From NCBI GenBank assembly GCA_029881435.1, contig JAOUMR010000003.1, forward strand, positions 1 to 64,000: a stretch of 64,000 bases of DNA, given 5' to 3'. The notes beneath the pieces are model-generated. The model was not told where the DNA came from. It searched no databases and saw only the letters and a program-made list of their open reading frames with translations. The stretch comes from Nitrospira sp. (GTDB taxonomy: Bacteria > Nitrospirota > Nitrospiria > Nitrospirales > Nitrospiraceae). Position numbers and translations under genes: made by a program. Of the stretch, positions 15,209-24,262 are shown one piece after another; position 1 is the stretch's first letter, and every line of letters starts with the position of its first letter.

Positions 15209-16234
15209 TTAACGCTTCCTCGCGCCCGGTACAGGGCGCTTAGCTGTCGCGGTGGTTTGAAAAATTTCTTCCACGACCTTACTGTCCCATTCGGTGTGGG
15301 TCTCGAGCCTGAGGATTCGCATCACCGTAGCTCCGGTGTCGATAATGGACACCGGTTGATGGATGGTTTGGCCGCGCTTGATTCCGGCGCCTGAGACGAT
15401 CCAGGGAACGATCGGTGCATCGACCATTGAGGTCTCAGCACCAGGGTCGATTCCCTTTCCGCTGAGAGCCGTGACGAGGACAGTGGTGCGGTCTAAGAGC
15501 TTGTGGTACTTGTATAGATCAAGAACGGATTGCAGCGAGCCGTCGACAGTTCGTAGGGCCTCTCGATACTCCTTTGAACCCCAGCCGTGCGTCACACCGG
15601 CTCTACCTGCTTCTGGAAGATGAACCACTAACAAATGGGGCAATGAGAGCACCGCGTGGCCGTAGCCATGCCCACTGGTGGCCTTCTGGAAGTACTGCTG
15701 GATGTAGGCGACAAGTTTTTGAGGACCACACTCGGGCCGCAACGCTCCGCAGAGTTGATAGTCGGTATAGGGAGTGGGCTTCGCCAGCTGATAGAGGGAC
15801 TCTTCCATGAAAAAGATGGCACTATCACGGCCTCCGCTCAAATCCAGATAATCGAAGAGACTGGGTGGGCGTGGGTAGCCTCGGCTAAATTCAAATGAGT
15901 TCCAGGTGATTCCATGTTTCTCTACCGGCATGCCGGTAATCAGTGAGGCCATCGTAGGCAATCGTAGGGCCGGCTTGACCCCTCCTGCGGTCCAGGTGAC
16001 TGACCCTTCCTTGATCAGCTTCTTCAGGGCCGGCATCGGGGCGCCCGTGAGCGAATCGCGGCTAAATCCCTCCAGAACGAAAAGGACGACATGTTCTACC
16101 TGAGGGACAGCAGAAGGAGGAGCCTTCTTGCCGGCTGCGGTGGCCGCGTGGAGGTGGGCAGGGATCCCGATTTCAAGCAATAGGGCCAGTAATCCGAGGA
16201 CGATCAACGAAAAACACCGAGAAGGAGGTCGCAT
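15209..16234 (-). CDS. Exported alkaline-phosphatase-fold protein, probably inactive
   Basis: A 341-residue protein with a signal peptide (residues 1-30) and the outline of the type I phosphodiesterase/nucleotide pyrophosphatase fold: HVVLFVLEGFSRDSL where active members have an Asp, then the threonine region RLPTMASLITGMPVEKHGI. The other metal ligands are missing. The usual D-x-x-G-H segment reads HLPEAGRAGVTHG (about 205-217), and the usual SDHG reads TALSGKG (about 255-261). It keeps the fold but should not bind two zinc ions. As first gene of the HEAT operon it might act as a periplasmic binding or regulatory protein; that is inference. Confidence 0.78.
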   Translation of the reverse strand: MRPPSRCFSLIVLGLLALLLEIGIPAHLHAATAAGKKAPPSAVPQVEHVVLFVLEGFSRDSLTGAPMPALKKLIKEGSVTWTAGGVKPALRLPTMASLITGMPVEKHGITWNSFEFSRGYPRPPSLFDYLDLSGGRDSAIFFMEESLYQLAKPTPYTDYQLCGALRPECGPQKLVAYIQQYFQKATSGHGYGHAVLSLPHLLVVHLPEAGRAGVTHGWGSKEYREALRTVDGSLQSVLDLYKYHKLLDRTTVLVTALSGKGIDPGAETSMVDAPIVPWIVSGAGIKRGQTIHQPVSIIDTGATVMRILRLETHTEWDSKVVEEIFQTTATAKRPVPGARKR

Positions 16235-16426
16235 AACAAAAAATAATCCTCATGTTTCCAAGTAAGGGAATTGATACCCTAACATGCAAATTTTCTGGAA
16301 GGCAAGGTGGGGCAACGTCTTAGCAGAATGCTGGTCAGACTACGTTCTGGGTGTTAAGCTGAAAACATGGCGGTTTCCGCTACCTCTTGTGCCTGAGTTC
16401 TTCTGATAAAGAACTAAGGGTAGGTG

Positions 16427-17335
16427 ATGTCCGGTCGAATATATCAACTGCCTCTCCCCCCGAACCGCCTGCCGAGAAATCTTTTTCACTCTCTTGCTTG
16501 TTGCCTCGCGCTCGCGGCGATGTCTTCAACCGTGACCCCGGCGCTGGCCGACATCCGGGTTGTCAATGCACAGGGGGAACATCGAATGGGGGACCGTGAT
16601 ACCCGAGAAGATGCGATCAGGATCGCGACCGAAGCCGCCAAACGGAACGCGCTCGAGCAGGTTGCAACGTACCTAGAAAGCATCACGGTCGTCAGTGATA
16701 TGGATGTGACCAAAGATGAAATCCGTACCTACACAGCTGGATTAGTGATCGTGCTCAATCAGCAGGTCTCCACAGCCCTCGATGGCGATGTCGTGGTGAT
16801 AAAAGCGGACCTCCTGGCGCAGATGGACACGGACGAAGTGGCGCAGGCGATCACGGCACTTCGTGAGAACGAAGATGCCAGTGCCCAGCTGGTTGCCATG
16901 AAGCAGGAGAATGAACAGCTTCAAGAAGAGCTGAACGCCGTCAATCAAGCCTTAGGCAGCGCGTCGACAGCGGATCAAGTCCAGCAGGCGGCGCATAAAC
17001 GGAAGGAAATCCTCAACCGTGTACAATCGAACGCCATGGTGTCGCAAGCCTGGACGAATTGGATCTTAGTCTCGCCGGGTGGCATTCCGCAAGGCCTGCT
17101 GAATAGTGCCAGCGGTCTCTCTCCGGCCAACCCCCACGTCGCGATTGCGCAACAGATGATCATCGGCAGACACCCCCAGGCTCCGCCCCAGCCACCGAGG
17201 CCTGCGAGTCGGCCAGGGCGGATGCCAAGCTATGAGCTAGTGCCGCCTCCAGGTGTGCGGGGTGAGCCCCGTCCGCTCAATGAAATCATTCATAGTAGTC
17301 CTCGGTCACAGCAGCCACGTTCTCAGTACAGGTGA
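16427..17335 (+). CDS. Exported coiled-coil protein of unknown function
   Basis: A 302-residue protein. A signal-peptide-like segment (about 18-41, ending TPALADI) is followed by a domain resembling the N-terminal domains of LPP20/FlgT-type envelope proteins: DTREDAIRIATEAAKRNALE then QVATYLESITVV. Next come a coiled coil (about 130-185, with KQENEQLQEELNAVNQALG) and a Pro/Arg-rich C-terminal tail from residue 240. ATG 16427 was preferred to the GTG one codon earlier because AAGGG lies at a good distance. It is followed by another exported protein on the same strand. Periplasmic location is likely; role unknown. Confidence 0.65.
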   Translation: MSGRIYQLPLPPNRLPRNLFHSLACCLALAAMSSTVTPALADIRVVNAQGEHRMGDRDTREDAIRIATEAAKRNALEQVATYLESITVVSDMDVTKDEIRTYTAGLVIVLNQQVSTALDGDVVVIKADLLAQMDTDEVAQAITALRENEDASAQLVAMKQENEQLQEELNAVNQALGSASTADQVQQAAHKRKEILNRVQSNAMVSQAWTNWILVSPGGIPQGLLNSASGLSPANPHVAIAQQMIIGRHPQAPPQPPRPASRPGRMPSYELVPPPGVRGEPRPLNEIIHSSPRSQQPRSQYR

Positions 17336-17387
17336 GGATCGTTCTTGGGGGTATCGAGTGATGTCGTCGAATTCGTGGAGACACGCA

Positions 17388-17843
17388 ATGGCGAGTAGAG
17401 TTGAAACCGTCGCCGTTCTTGCCGTCCTCTGGATCATCGGGGGCATGGTTCTCGCCGCACAGGCAGCTGAAGTCGGTTACGGTGTGCATTCTTCAGATCA
17501 GTATTGGATCGGCAAGGGGCAGGGTGACTTGGCAAAAGGCAAGGTGGTGTGCCAGCGTGTGTCGGAGCTGTCGGCTCGCACTGATTTGGCCAAACAGATT
17601 CGTGTGTTGGTCAAGGAACATATGGTCGACCGAGTCCGCGAACGAGCGGGGCGCGAGAGCGAGCAGGATATCGAGCTGACTCGTGAGGAAATCGTTCAGG
17701 AATATTTACAAGATGTGAAGATCGTCGACCGCCGAATCGATGAAGAAAATAAGATTTGTACGGCGACCGCTATCATGCCGAAGAGCCGCGTTCAATCAAG
17801 GCCAACCACAGATCAAGAATCCAGCCCGATTCGCCTTCCATAG
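17388..17843 (+). CDS. Exported LPP20-like protein
   Basis: A 151-residue protein with a signal peptide (VAVLAVLWIIGGMVLAAQAA). The mature part starts EVGYGVHSSDQYWIGKGQGD and has a region rich in charged helices (ARTDLAKQIRVLVKEHMVDR, EIVQEYLQDVKIVDRRIDEE) resembling LPP20-type domains. ATG 17388 has a GGAG site seven bases upstream; ATG 17361 is an alternative that adds nine residues. It probably works with the preceding exported protein, which shares the same type of domain; this is inference. Confidence 0.62.
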   Translation: MASRVETVAVLAVLWIIGGMVLAAQAAEVGYGVHSSDQYWIGKGQGDLAKGKVVCQRVSELSARTDLAKQIRVLVKEHMVDRVRERAGRESEQDIELTREEIVQEYLQDVKIVDRRIDEENKICTATAIMPKSRVQSRPTTDQESSPIRLP

Positions 17844-17900
17844 TCCTCTCAGTGGTGGTGTTGTTGCAGCCTCGAACTGATTTCAGATATGTAATCCCCT

Positions 17901-19169
17901 ATGCCGGTCGAGAATAACTTCCAGCACGACGAGCTGTCACGAAAGAGTCCGGGTGAGCGGCTAGTTGTGACTGACCTCGCCGATATCATCCCGCCGGAAT
18001 CGCCGGCCTGGGTCGAGGCCATGGCTACGTGTGGGGTGAGTCTCTCGCAGGCTGGTGTCGCAAGCGTTATCTTTCTCCATGGCTCAATTCACGGTACCGA
18101 TGTCTTTGGTATACAGCGCTTGGATGAGGTGGGAGGGCTCAAACGAGGGTACTCGCGTGGTGTATCAGGGCTCGATGCCCTGCTGGCAGCGATGCGTGAG
18201 GAGAGCAATGGTATCCCGTTGCTGCCGGGTGGGCGCAAGCCGCCGCTTCAGGATGATGATGCGACGAAAAAACTTCTGGATGACCAGCTTGGGGATGCAG
18301 GGAACTTTACCGACGCGAATATTCAGTCGTTGAAACAGGCCATCAACAAGAGCCTGACTCAGCCGATTTCGTGTATCAGGCACCTGTGGTCATCTGAACA
18401 CCATCATCTTGGCCGGGCGTTGGCCGCCGTGTCTCTGCTCGCTCAACTGCATAGGCTCTGCAAGGATCACAACCTCGGCAGGGGAAACCGCATTCTAATT
18501 CAGGCGCATGGGCAAGCCGGGTTGATCCTGGCACTTATGTCGAATCTTCTCTGTCCGACCCCGATCACCGGTCGAGCTAAGGTGTTCGATATTCTCAACG
18601 AGTATGCCGGCCAGACGACTCAGTCGGAACTTGCTTCCACGATCAAACTCATTGAGCCGTTGCTTGCAGCAGGGAGGTTACTCAACGGAACTGCCATCGA
18701 CATCGTGACCTATGGGACCCCGGTTCGCTATGGGTGGGACCCCTCCGGTATCGGACACCTGCTCCATGTCGTGAATCACCGAAGCTTGCGGACAGATGGC
18801 AAGAGCTGGTTGGCCAAAATGGAGCTGCCTCAGATTACGATGGAGATGCCGATCGCTTGGGGCGGAGACTATGTTCAAGAACTGGCGGTGGCAAGCACTG
18901 ATGCCGTCCCTCGGACGGAATCAGCCAAGGTGGCGAACAAAATGGTGTGGGAGATGGTCGAGCCGTACGATGGATTCGAACGTTGGCTGGAATGTGCCAG
19001 ACGCGCCGTGCGTTTTCCTGGTGAAGGGCGCTGTCTCCTCGTTGATTACAAGGACAGTACCGGATCGACGAATCCTCGTGATCATTACTATGGGCATGCC
19101 GTCTATACGCGACGGCATGCCCTGTTGTTCAACACGCTGCAGATTGTCCGTGCCTTTTATGAATCTTAG
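17901..19169 (+). CDS. Alpha/beta-hydrolase-fold protein lacking the nucleophile
   Basis: A 422-residue protein without a signal peptide. Residues 55-70 (SVIFLHGSIHGTDVFG) look like the oxyanion strand of lipase-like hydrolases, and residues 198-212 (ILIQAHGQAGLILAL) look like the nucleophile elbow. The usual G-H-S-x-G-G is here A-H-G-Q-A-G, with Gly204 in place of the serine. A later strand, IDIVTYGTPVRYGW, matches the region that follows in lipases. The C-terminal part has DYKDSTGSTNPRDHYYGHAV. No family was recognised with certainty. It seems to have kept a lipase-like fold and lost hydrolysis, or to use another chemistry. It converges on lon with a 4-base overlap. Confidence 0.6.
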   Translation: MPVENNFQHDELSRKSPGERLVVTDLADIIPPESPAWVEAMATCGVSLSQAGVASVIFLHGSIHGTDVFGIQRLDEVGGLKRGYSRGVSGLDALLAAMREESNGIPLLPGGRKPPLQDDDATKKLLDDQLGDAGNFTDANIQSLKQAINKSLTQPISCIRHLWSSEHHHLGRALAAVSLLAQLHRLCKDHNLGRGNRILIQAHGQAGLILALMSNLLCPTPITGRAKVFDILNEYAGQTTQSELASTIKLIEPLLAAGRLLNGTAIDIVTYGTPVRYGWDPSGIGHLLHVVNHRSLRTDGKSWLAKMELPQITMEMPIAWGGDYVQELAVASTDAVPRTESAKVANKMVWEMVEPYDGFERWLECARRAVRFPGEGRCLLVDYKDSTGSTNPRDHYYGHAVYTRRHALLFNTLQIVRAFYES

Positions 19170-21574
19170 GCATCATCCGTGTCGGTGCTAGAAGCCGTTA
19201 CAGGTTCACTGCCACTACTGGATGACGGGTCGTGCGAATCCGGATTGAAAGCCGCCGGCAATACCTCTTCAACCCGCTCAGCGAGGATGAAGGTCAGTTC
19301 GTCGCGTACTTCTTGCGGGATATCCTTGAGATCTTTCTCATTGGCCTTCGGCAGGATGATCCGCTTGATTCCCGCTCGATGGGCTGCCAGCACTTTTTCT
19401 TTAATGCCGCCCACTGGCAACACGAGCCCGCTTAAACTGATTTCACCCGTCATGGCTGTGTCGCTCCGCACGGCTTTCCCTTCGTAGGCGGAGGCCAGAG
19501 CGGTGGCCATCGTGATTCCAGCCGATGGACCATCTTTCGGAATGGCTCCGGAGGGTACGTGGATATGGACTCCATTTCGTTTAAAACGCGAGATGTCCAA
19601 ACCCATGCTCTCGGCATGCGACCAGAGATAGCTTCTCGCTGCCCGTGCAGACTCCTGCATGATATCGCCAAGTTGTCCCGTCAGCGTCAGTTCATGGCCG
19701 CCGGGGAGTAAGGTGGTTTCAATATAGAGCACATCTCCACCAGTCGGGGTCCAAGCAAGACCCGTGGCGACGCCGGGAGGCAGAGTCTTCCGGGCCTCCT
19801 CCGGCATAAACCGTTCGGAGCCCAACCACTCACCAAGTATATCGGCCTGAATGGTGACCGGCTGTCGTGCCTGGTCTTCCGGGAGGTCGGCGAAGGTCAA
19901 GGCTACTTTTCTGGTCAACCGTCCCAGCATCTGCTCGAGTTGGCGCACGCCGGCTTCACGGGTATAGCGCGAGATGACAAGATTCAGGACGTCGTCCGTG
20001 AGCACCACTTCACTATCCATGATGCCAGCCTCTTTGAGCCGTCTCGGCCACAAGTAGCGACGGGCAATTTCGGCCTTCTCTCGCTCGCTATAACCTTGGA
20101 GGCGGATGACTTCCATCCGATCCAACAGGGGTTGACTGATGGTGTCGAGAGTATTGGCCGTGGTGATAAAGAAGACCTTCGACAGATCGAACGGGAGATC
20201 CAGGTAATGGTCACGGAATGTGTGATTCTGTGCCGGGTCAAGAATCTCCAACAGCGCTGCTGCCGGATCCCCTCGGAAATCCCGCCCCATCTTGTCGACT
20301 TCGTCGAGCATCAAAACAGGGTTATTAACCTCAGCACGGCGGATCGCCTGAATGATGCGGCCTGGTAATGAGCCAACATAGGTGCGGCGATGGCCACGCA
20401 GCTCGGCTTCATCATGGACCCCGCCAAGGCTGAATCGTTCGAAGGTCCGGCCCATTGCCCTCGCAATCGACTGCCCTAGGCTCGTCTTGCCGACGCCGGG
20501 AGGACCCACGAGACAAAGAATCGGGGCCTTGGCTTTCGGGTTCAGCTTCAAGACGGCCAAGTGTTCGACGATCCGTTCCTTCACTTCTTTGATGCCGTAA
20601 TGATCCTCTTCAAGCACCTGGCGCACGGTGGAGAGATCGAGATGTTCTTCAGACGCTTTCTTCCAAGGAAGTTCGAGGACCAGCTCCAGGTATGTCCGAA
20701 GAACCTGATGGTCCGGCGATGTCGGTGGCACCTTGCCTAACCTGGTAACTTCGCGCTCCACTTCCTTGCGAATATGATCAGGCAAGTCTGCCTCGTTGAT
20801 TTGCTTCTTTAGGCGAGATACCTCGTTCTCGTCGTCCTCGCCTTCGCCCAACTCTTGCTGGATGGCCTTCAGCTGTTCGCGCAGAATGTACTCTCGTTGG
20901 CTCTTGCCGATCTTTGTCTGTGCGTCTTTCGCGATCTTCTCCCGTAGTTGAAGTATTTGGAGTTCTTTCGAAAGCGCGGCGTAGAGACTGCGCAATAGCT
21001 CGAGGGTTGTGGTGCATTCAAGTAGGCGCTGTTCCTCCACGACGTTGAAGTTGACCAAGGAAGCAATGCGATAGGCGAGCGAGAGCGAGTCGTCCTCATT
21101 GCTCAGCACTGCGCTGACTTCTTGGACACCCGGTGCTTCAATGAGTCGGGGAAGGTCGGACAGAAGTTCCTGGATGGCCCGATGCAGTGCCTGGACTTCA
21201 GGTCCGCTGTCGGAAGGACGCTCCAGTGTACGAACTCGAACCGTGGCATAGGGAGTAGACTGTTCTTCTTTCAGGAGCACGACGCGGTCCAATCCTTGAA
21301 CGAGGGCGTGAATCCTTCCTTCCGAAGATTGCCCCAGTTGTTTAACGGTCGCTTTTGTGCCAATTGGATAGAGATCCGTCAATCCGGGTTCTTCGGTTTG
21401 AGGATCTCGTTGAGCCACGACCACGATCATCTTTTCTTCGGTCTTCATCGCCGCGTTGACGGCCGCAATAGACCGTTCCCGCCCGATCGTTAACGGCATC
21501 ATCACTCCGGGAAACAGGACTGTCCGTTTGACGGGAAGGATCGGCAACGTCGATAAGAGATTATTATTTTCCAT
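19166..21574 (-). CDS. lon: ATP-dependent protease Lon
   Basis: An 802-residue, full-length bacterial Lon. Residues about 10-205 form the N-terminal substrate domain (LPILPVKRTVLFPGVMMPL), followed by coiled coil. The AAA+ module has Walker A GPPGVGKT at 357-364, the GGVHDEAELRGHRRTYVGSL pore segment and Walker B PVLMLDEVDK. The C-terminal protease domain contains DGPSAG with the catalytic Ser and the later Lys in LPVGGIKEKVLAAHRAG. It degrades misfolded and regulatory proteins, often antitoxins in characterised bacteria; the window holds three antitoxin genes. It stands alone. Confidence 0.97.
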   Translation of the reverse strand: MENNNLLSTLPILPVKRTVLFPGVMMPLTIGRERSIAAVNAAMKTEEKMIVVVAQRDPQTEEPGLTDLYPIGTKATVKQLGQSSEGRIHALVQGLDRVVLLKEEQSTPYATVRVRTLERPSDSGPEVQALHRAIQELLSDLPRLIEAPGVQEVSAVLSNEDDSLSLAYRIASLVNFNVVEEQRLLECTTTLELLRSLYAALSKELQILQLREKIAKDAQTKIGKSQREYILREQLKAIQQELGEGEDDENEVSRLKKQINEADLPDHIRKEVEREVTRLGKVPPTSPDHQVLRTYLELVLELPWKKASEEHLDLSTVRQVLEEDHYGIKEVKERIVEHLAVLKLNPKAKAPILCLVGPPGVGKTSLGQSIARAMGRTFERFSLGGVHDEAELRGHRRTYVGSLPGRIIQAIRRAEVNNPVLMLDEVDKMGRDFRGDPAAALLEILDPAQNHTFRDHYLDLPFDLSKVFFITTANTLDTISQPLLDRMEVIRLQGYSEREKAEIARRYLWPRRLKEAGIMDSEVVLTDDVLNLVISRYTREAGVRQLEQMLGRLTRKVALTFADLPEDQARQPVTIQADILGEWLGSERFMPEEARKTLPPGVATGLAWTPTGGDVLYIETTLLPGGHELTLTGQLGDIMQESARAARSYLWSHAESMGLDISRFKRNGVHIHVPSGAIPKDGPSAGITMATALASAYEGKAVRSDTAMTGEISLSGLVLPVGGIKEKVLAAHRAGIKRIILPKANEKDLKDIPQEVRDELTFILAERVEEVLPAAFNPDSHDPSSSSGSEPVTASSTDTDDA

Positions 21575-21611
21575 GGAGACCTATCTCCTTGCCTTGCTGA
21601 GAGTTCACAAC

Positions 21612-21632
21612 ATTATACCAACCTGATAGGTT
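21612..21632 (-). promoter_or_regulatory. Putative lon promoter -10 with inverted repeat
   Basis: On the minus strand a TATAAT (21612-21617) lies about 40 bases before the lon ATG. Just upstream is AACCT-3 bases-AGGTT (21620-21632), a short inverted repeat in the -10/-35 spacer. No good -35 is seen at 17 bases. It does not match CIRCE or HspR-type heat-shock operators. Confidence 0.35.
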
Positions 21633-21806
21633 TCCCTGCACGGAAGTCAAGGTGAAGGGCTCCGGGGGAGCATTGCTATAATCCTTGCGCCGCGTCACTC
21701 GCCTGTCAATGCAAGACTCTGTCCGACAGACGGCTGCCGGGACAGGGGCGTTGAAACAGTAGTCCCCGTTACGACGTTGCTTCGATGTCGGCGCTGAGGT
21801 ACGCGA

Positions 21807-22274
21807 TTATGACTCTGGCGTCGCCGATCGGATCATCGGATCAGTGGTGAACGGGGCCGCATCTCGCTGGGTGATGGGCGTGCTCAATCGCTCCGCCGCC
21901 TGGCGAATGGGAAGCGGGAAGGACGATTCCTGCTGAATCTGACGGAGGTGGGCCATCGCATCCCCGCGCCAGGGTGGGATAGCGCGACGCACCAGCCCCG
22001 CTTCGGTGGCCAGGGCCACAGCTCGGCGGGCACATACGCGCGCCTTGCCGTTGTTGCCGTTCTTCCACGCTGCTTCGGCAGCGACAAGTTCTTGTTCAAT
22101 CAGCGACGCCTGGGCTATATGCTTTCCGATGGATGAGGCTAACTGCGCTTTCTTGGACGAGCACAGGCGATGACTGAGCCACCTCAGGCTGACGTGATAT
22201 CGAAACCCATGGCACGTGGAGGAGTTAAGTCTGCACAGGTGGAACGAGACGTCGTCTTGCGCCACCTTGGACAA
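21807..22274 (-). CDS. Hypothetical protein
   Basis: A 155-residue frame. From about residue 40 it is predicted helical, with IEQELVAAEAAWKNGNNGK followed by ARVCARRAVALATEAG. No family was recognised. The only in-frame ATG is at 22274, which would overlap the RNA methyltransferase gene by 50 bases; the first ~35 residues look unlike real protein, so the true start may be a non-ATG codon further in. It is probably co-transcribed with the methyltransferase. The residue composition of the second half supports a real gene. Confidence 0.5.
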   Translation of the reverse strand: MSKVAQDDVSFHLCRLNSSTCHGFRYHVSLRWLSHRLCSSKKAQLASSIGKHIAQASLIEQELVAAEAAWKNGNNGKARVCARRAVALATEAGLVRRAIPPWRGDAMAHLRQIQQESSFPLPIRQAAERLSTPITQRDAAPFTTDPMIRSATPES

Positions 22275-23400
22275 TCACGAACTCATACAGCCGGCATTCC
22301 AACGCCCCGTTGAACAGTGGAATACGTTTTGACGGCGTCAATCCAATCAGCTTCGGCACGCGGGCATCGCCCGTTAGGACATAGGCCCGCCAGCCGGCGA
22401 ACCGCTGTTTCAGCCAATGGCCAAGCTTTGGGTAAAACGACTCCAATTCGTCCGCATTGCTAAGGCGGACGCCATAGGGTGGATTGATGACCATCACGCC
22501 CTGCTCGGATGGCGCTTCGAGTTCAAGAATGTTGCTCTGCTTCAACCGGATGTCGTTGACGACTCCGGCGCTTTGAAACGTCCGCTGCGTGATCTTTACC
22601 ATCGCAGGATCACGATCGGAGGCATAGATGGCGGCTGGCACCTGAGCTACTTGTTTGGCCCGTGCCGCTTCGCGTTGCTGGTCCCATCGTGTCGCGTCGT
22701 AGACGAGTAGCTGTTCAAAGCTAAAGCTGCGTGAAGCACCCGGCGCGATCTGGCGAGCCATCAAGGCGGCTTCGAGGGGAATGGTCCCGCTCCCGCACAT
22801 GGGATCGAGCAGGATGTCTGTCGGTGTCCAACCGGCAAGGCGTAGCATGCCCGCCGCTAGATTTTCTCTCAATGGCGCTTCGATGGGGCCCGTTCGATGG
22901 CCACGCTTGAACAATGGTTCGCCCGAGGTATCGAGATAGAACGTGATGGTGCTCTGATCGAGAAAGGCATCGACCTTGATGCTCGGGCGCTGGGTATCGA
23001 CGCTGGGTCGTTTGTGGCGCGCGGTGACGAACTTGTCGCAGATGGCGTCTTTGATCCGGAGAGTCAGAAAGTCCAAGCTGGGGAGGGGACAGCGGCGCGC
23101 GCTGACCTTCACCTTGATCGTTTGAACGGGTGTGAACCAATCGGGCCAGGCGAGCGCATAAGCGGCTTGATAGATATCCTGTTCTGTCTTATAGCCACGC
23201 TGGCCAACTTCCCAGAGGACGCGGCTGGCGATGTGCGATTTGAGATTGACCCAGGACATGGTCGACCAGGGGGCGCTGAAGCCGACGCCGCCTTCTGTCT
23301 TGGTCGTCGCCGGCACGCCGAGCTGATGGAGTTCCTCTTCGAGGACGCGTTCGAGCCCGCGCGGGCAGGATGCAAAGAAGCGAGGTTTTGTGCTATCCAT
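22225..23400 (-). CDS. THUMP-domain RNA methyltransferase (RlmL/YpsC-like)
   Basis: A 391-residue protein of the 23S rRNA guanine-N2-methyltransferase type. It has an N-terminal ferredoxin-like and THUMP region (residues 5-165: FFASCPRGLERVLEEELHQL, SIKVDAFLDQSTITFYLDTS), the linker LFKRGHRTGPIEAPLRENLA, and the SAM-binding domain with LLDPMCGSGTIPLEAALMA and catalytic NPPYGVRL near residue 310. Homologues make m2G2445 in 23S rRNA. The fused RlmK domain of E. coli RlmL is absent, as in Bacillus YpsC. It runs divergently from the Nudix gene with a gap of only 29 bases. Confidence 0.88.
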   Translation of the reverse strand: MDSTKPRFFASCPRGLERVLEEELHQLGVPATTKTEGGVGFSAPWSTMSWVNLKSHIASRVLWEVGQRGYKTEQDIYQAAYALAWPDWFTPVQTIKVKVSARRCPLPSLDFLTLRIKDAICDKFVTARHKRPSVDTQRPSIKVDAFLDQSTITFYLDTSGEPLFKRGHRTGPIEAPLRENLAAGMLRLAGWTPTDILLDPMCGSGTIPLEAALMARQIAPGASRSFSFEQLLVYDATRWDQQREAARAKQVAQVPAAIYASDRDPAMVKITQRTFQSAGVVNDIRLKQSNILELEAPSEQGVMVINPPYGVRLSNADELESFYPKLGHWLKQRFAGWRAYVLTGDARVPKLIGLTPSKRIPLFNGALECRLYEFVIVQGGARRRLVPPVQT

Positions 23401-23429
23401 CCTTACCTATTTCTTTGTGAGACCCCGTC

Positions 23430-23972
23430 GTGAAATTCTGTAGTGCCTGTGGAGCCTCGGTCAGTCAGAAGATCCCGCCTGGCGACAATGTGCTGCGCTA
23501 CGTCTGTGAGCACTGCCAGGCTATTCATTACCATAATCCCAAGATCGTCGCAGGTTGTATTGCCGAATGGGAGGACCGGGTTCTTCTCTGCCGGCGCGCG
23601 ATTGATCCGCGACTAGGGCTCTGGACCTTTCCCGCCGGATTCATGGAAATCGGCGAGACGACGGAAGAAGCCGCGGCTCGGGAGACGAAGGAAGAGGCGC
23701 TGGCCGAGGTGGCGACTCTCTCGCTCTACGCCGTGTTGAGCATGCCGAATATCGGTCAGGTCTACATGGTGTTTCGTGGCCGGATGCTCGCGCCGACGTT
23801 CGGTGCCGGGGCTGAAAGCCTGGAAGTGGATTTGTTCAAGCGGGAAGACATTCCCTGGGACCAGATGGCCTTCCCGGTCGTGGCTGAGGCGCTCCGCTGC
23901 TACGTGCGCGATGCCGAGACGGGCCAGTTCCCGCTTCAGTTAGGCACGGTGCTCGAACGGTATCCCAGCTAA
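23430..23972 (+). CDS. Nudix hydrolase with zinc ribbon
   Basis: A 180-residue protein. An N-terminal zinc ribbon (CSACG at 4-8, CEHC at 27-30) is followed by a Nudix domain with GFMEIGETTEEAAARETKEE around residues 71-90, matching G-5-E-7-R-E-U-x-E-E except that the Gly after the glutamates is Ala. The zinc ribbon and domain order resemble NADH pyrophosphatase (NudC) and related ADP-ribose or FAD hydrolases. The SQPW signature of NudC is not present, so the substrate is open. It is transcribed away from the methyltransferase gene. Confidence 0.85.
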   Translation: MKFCSACGASVSQKIPPGDNVLRYVCEHCQAIHYHNPKIVAGCIAEWEDRVLLCRRAIDPRLGLWTFPAGFMEIGETTEEAAARETKEEALAEVATLSLYAVLSMPNIGQVYMVFRGRMLAPTFGAGAESLEVDLFKREDIPWDQMAFPVVAEALRCYVRDAETGQFPLQLGTVLERYPS

Positions 23973-23994
23973 CGCTGTAGTCGTTATTTAGCGG

Positions 23995-24255
23995 CTATTT
24001 CAATCCTGATCGTGGAATGATCGCGTGGATGTCGACGAGCTGTTCCGTGCGGTCGATCGCATAGAAAATCCGCCAGTCCCCCACGGCGTACTTACTGAGC
24101 CCCGGCAGGTCGTCCGCAATCGGTTCATGTCGCAGGTTGTTGACATTGGAGGCCAGCCACTTGCACTTGTCGAGGAGCCGTTGGGCCATGGGCTGGTCGA
24201 TCGAGGCGAGGTCTTGCGCGGTGTCGGGTTGAAACGCGAGACGGTACCAAGGCAT
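23995..24255 (-). CDS. RelE-family toxin
   Basis: An 86-residue RelE/ParE-type toxin. WYRLAFQPDTAQDLASIDQP is the first strand and helix, PMAQRLLDKCKWLASNV the second helix, and GDWRIFYAIDRTEQLVDIHA the central strands with the Arg of the RelE catalytic groove. It is the downstream gene of an antitoxin-toxin pair, 7 bases behind the antitoxin. mRNA cleavage on the ribosome is the usual activity of this family. Confidence 0.82.
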   Translation of the reverse strand: MPWYRLAFQPDTAQDLASIDQPMAQRLLDKCKWLASNVNNLRHEPIADDLPGLSKYAVGDWRIFYAIDRTEQLVDIHAIIPRSGLK

Positions 24256-24262
24256 GAGAGTC

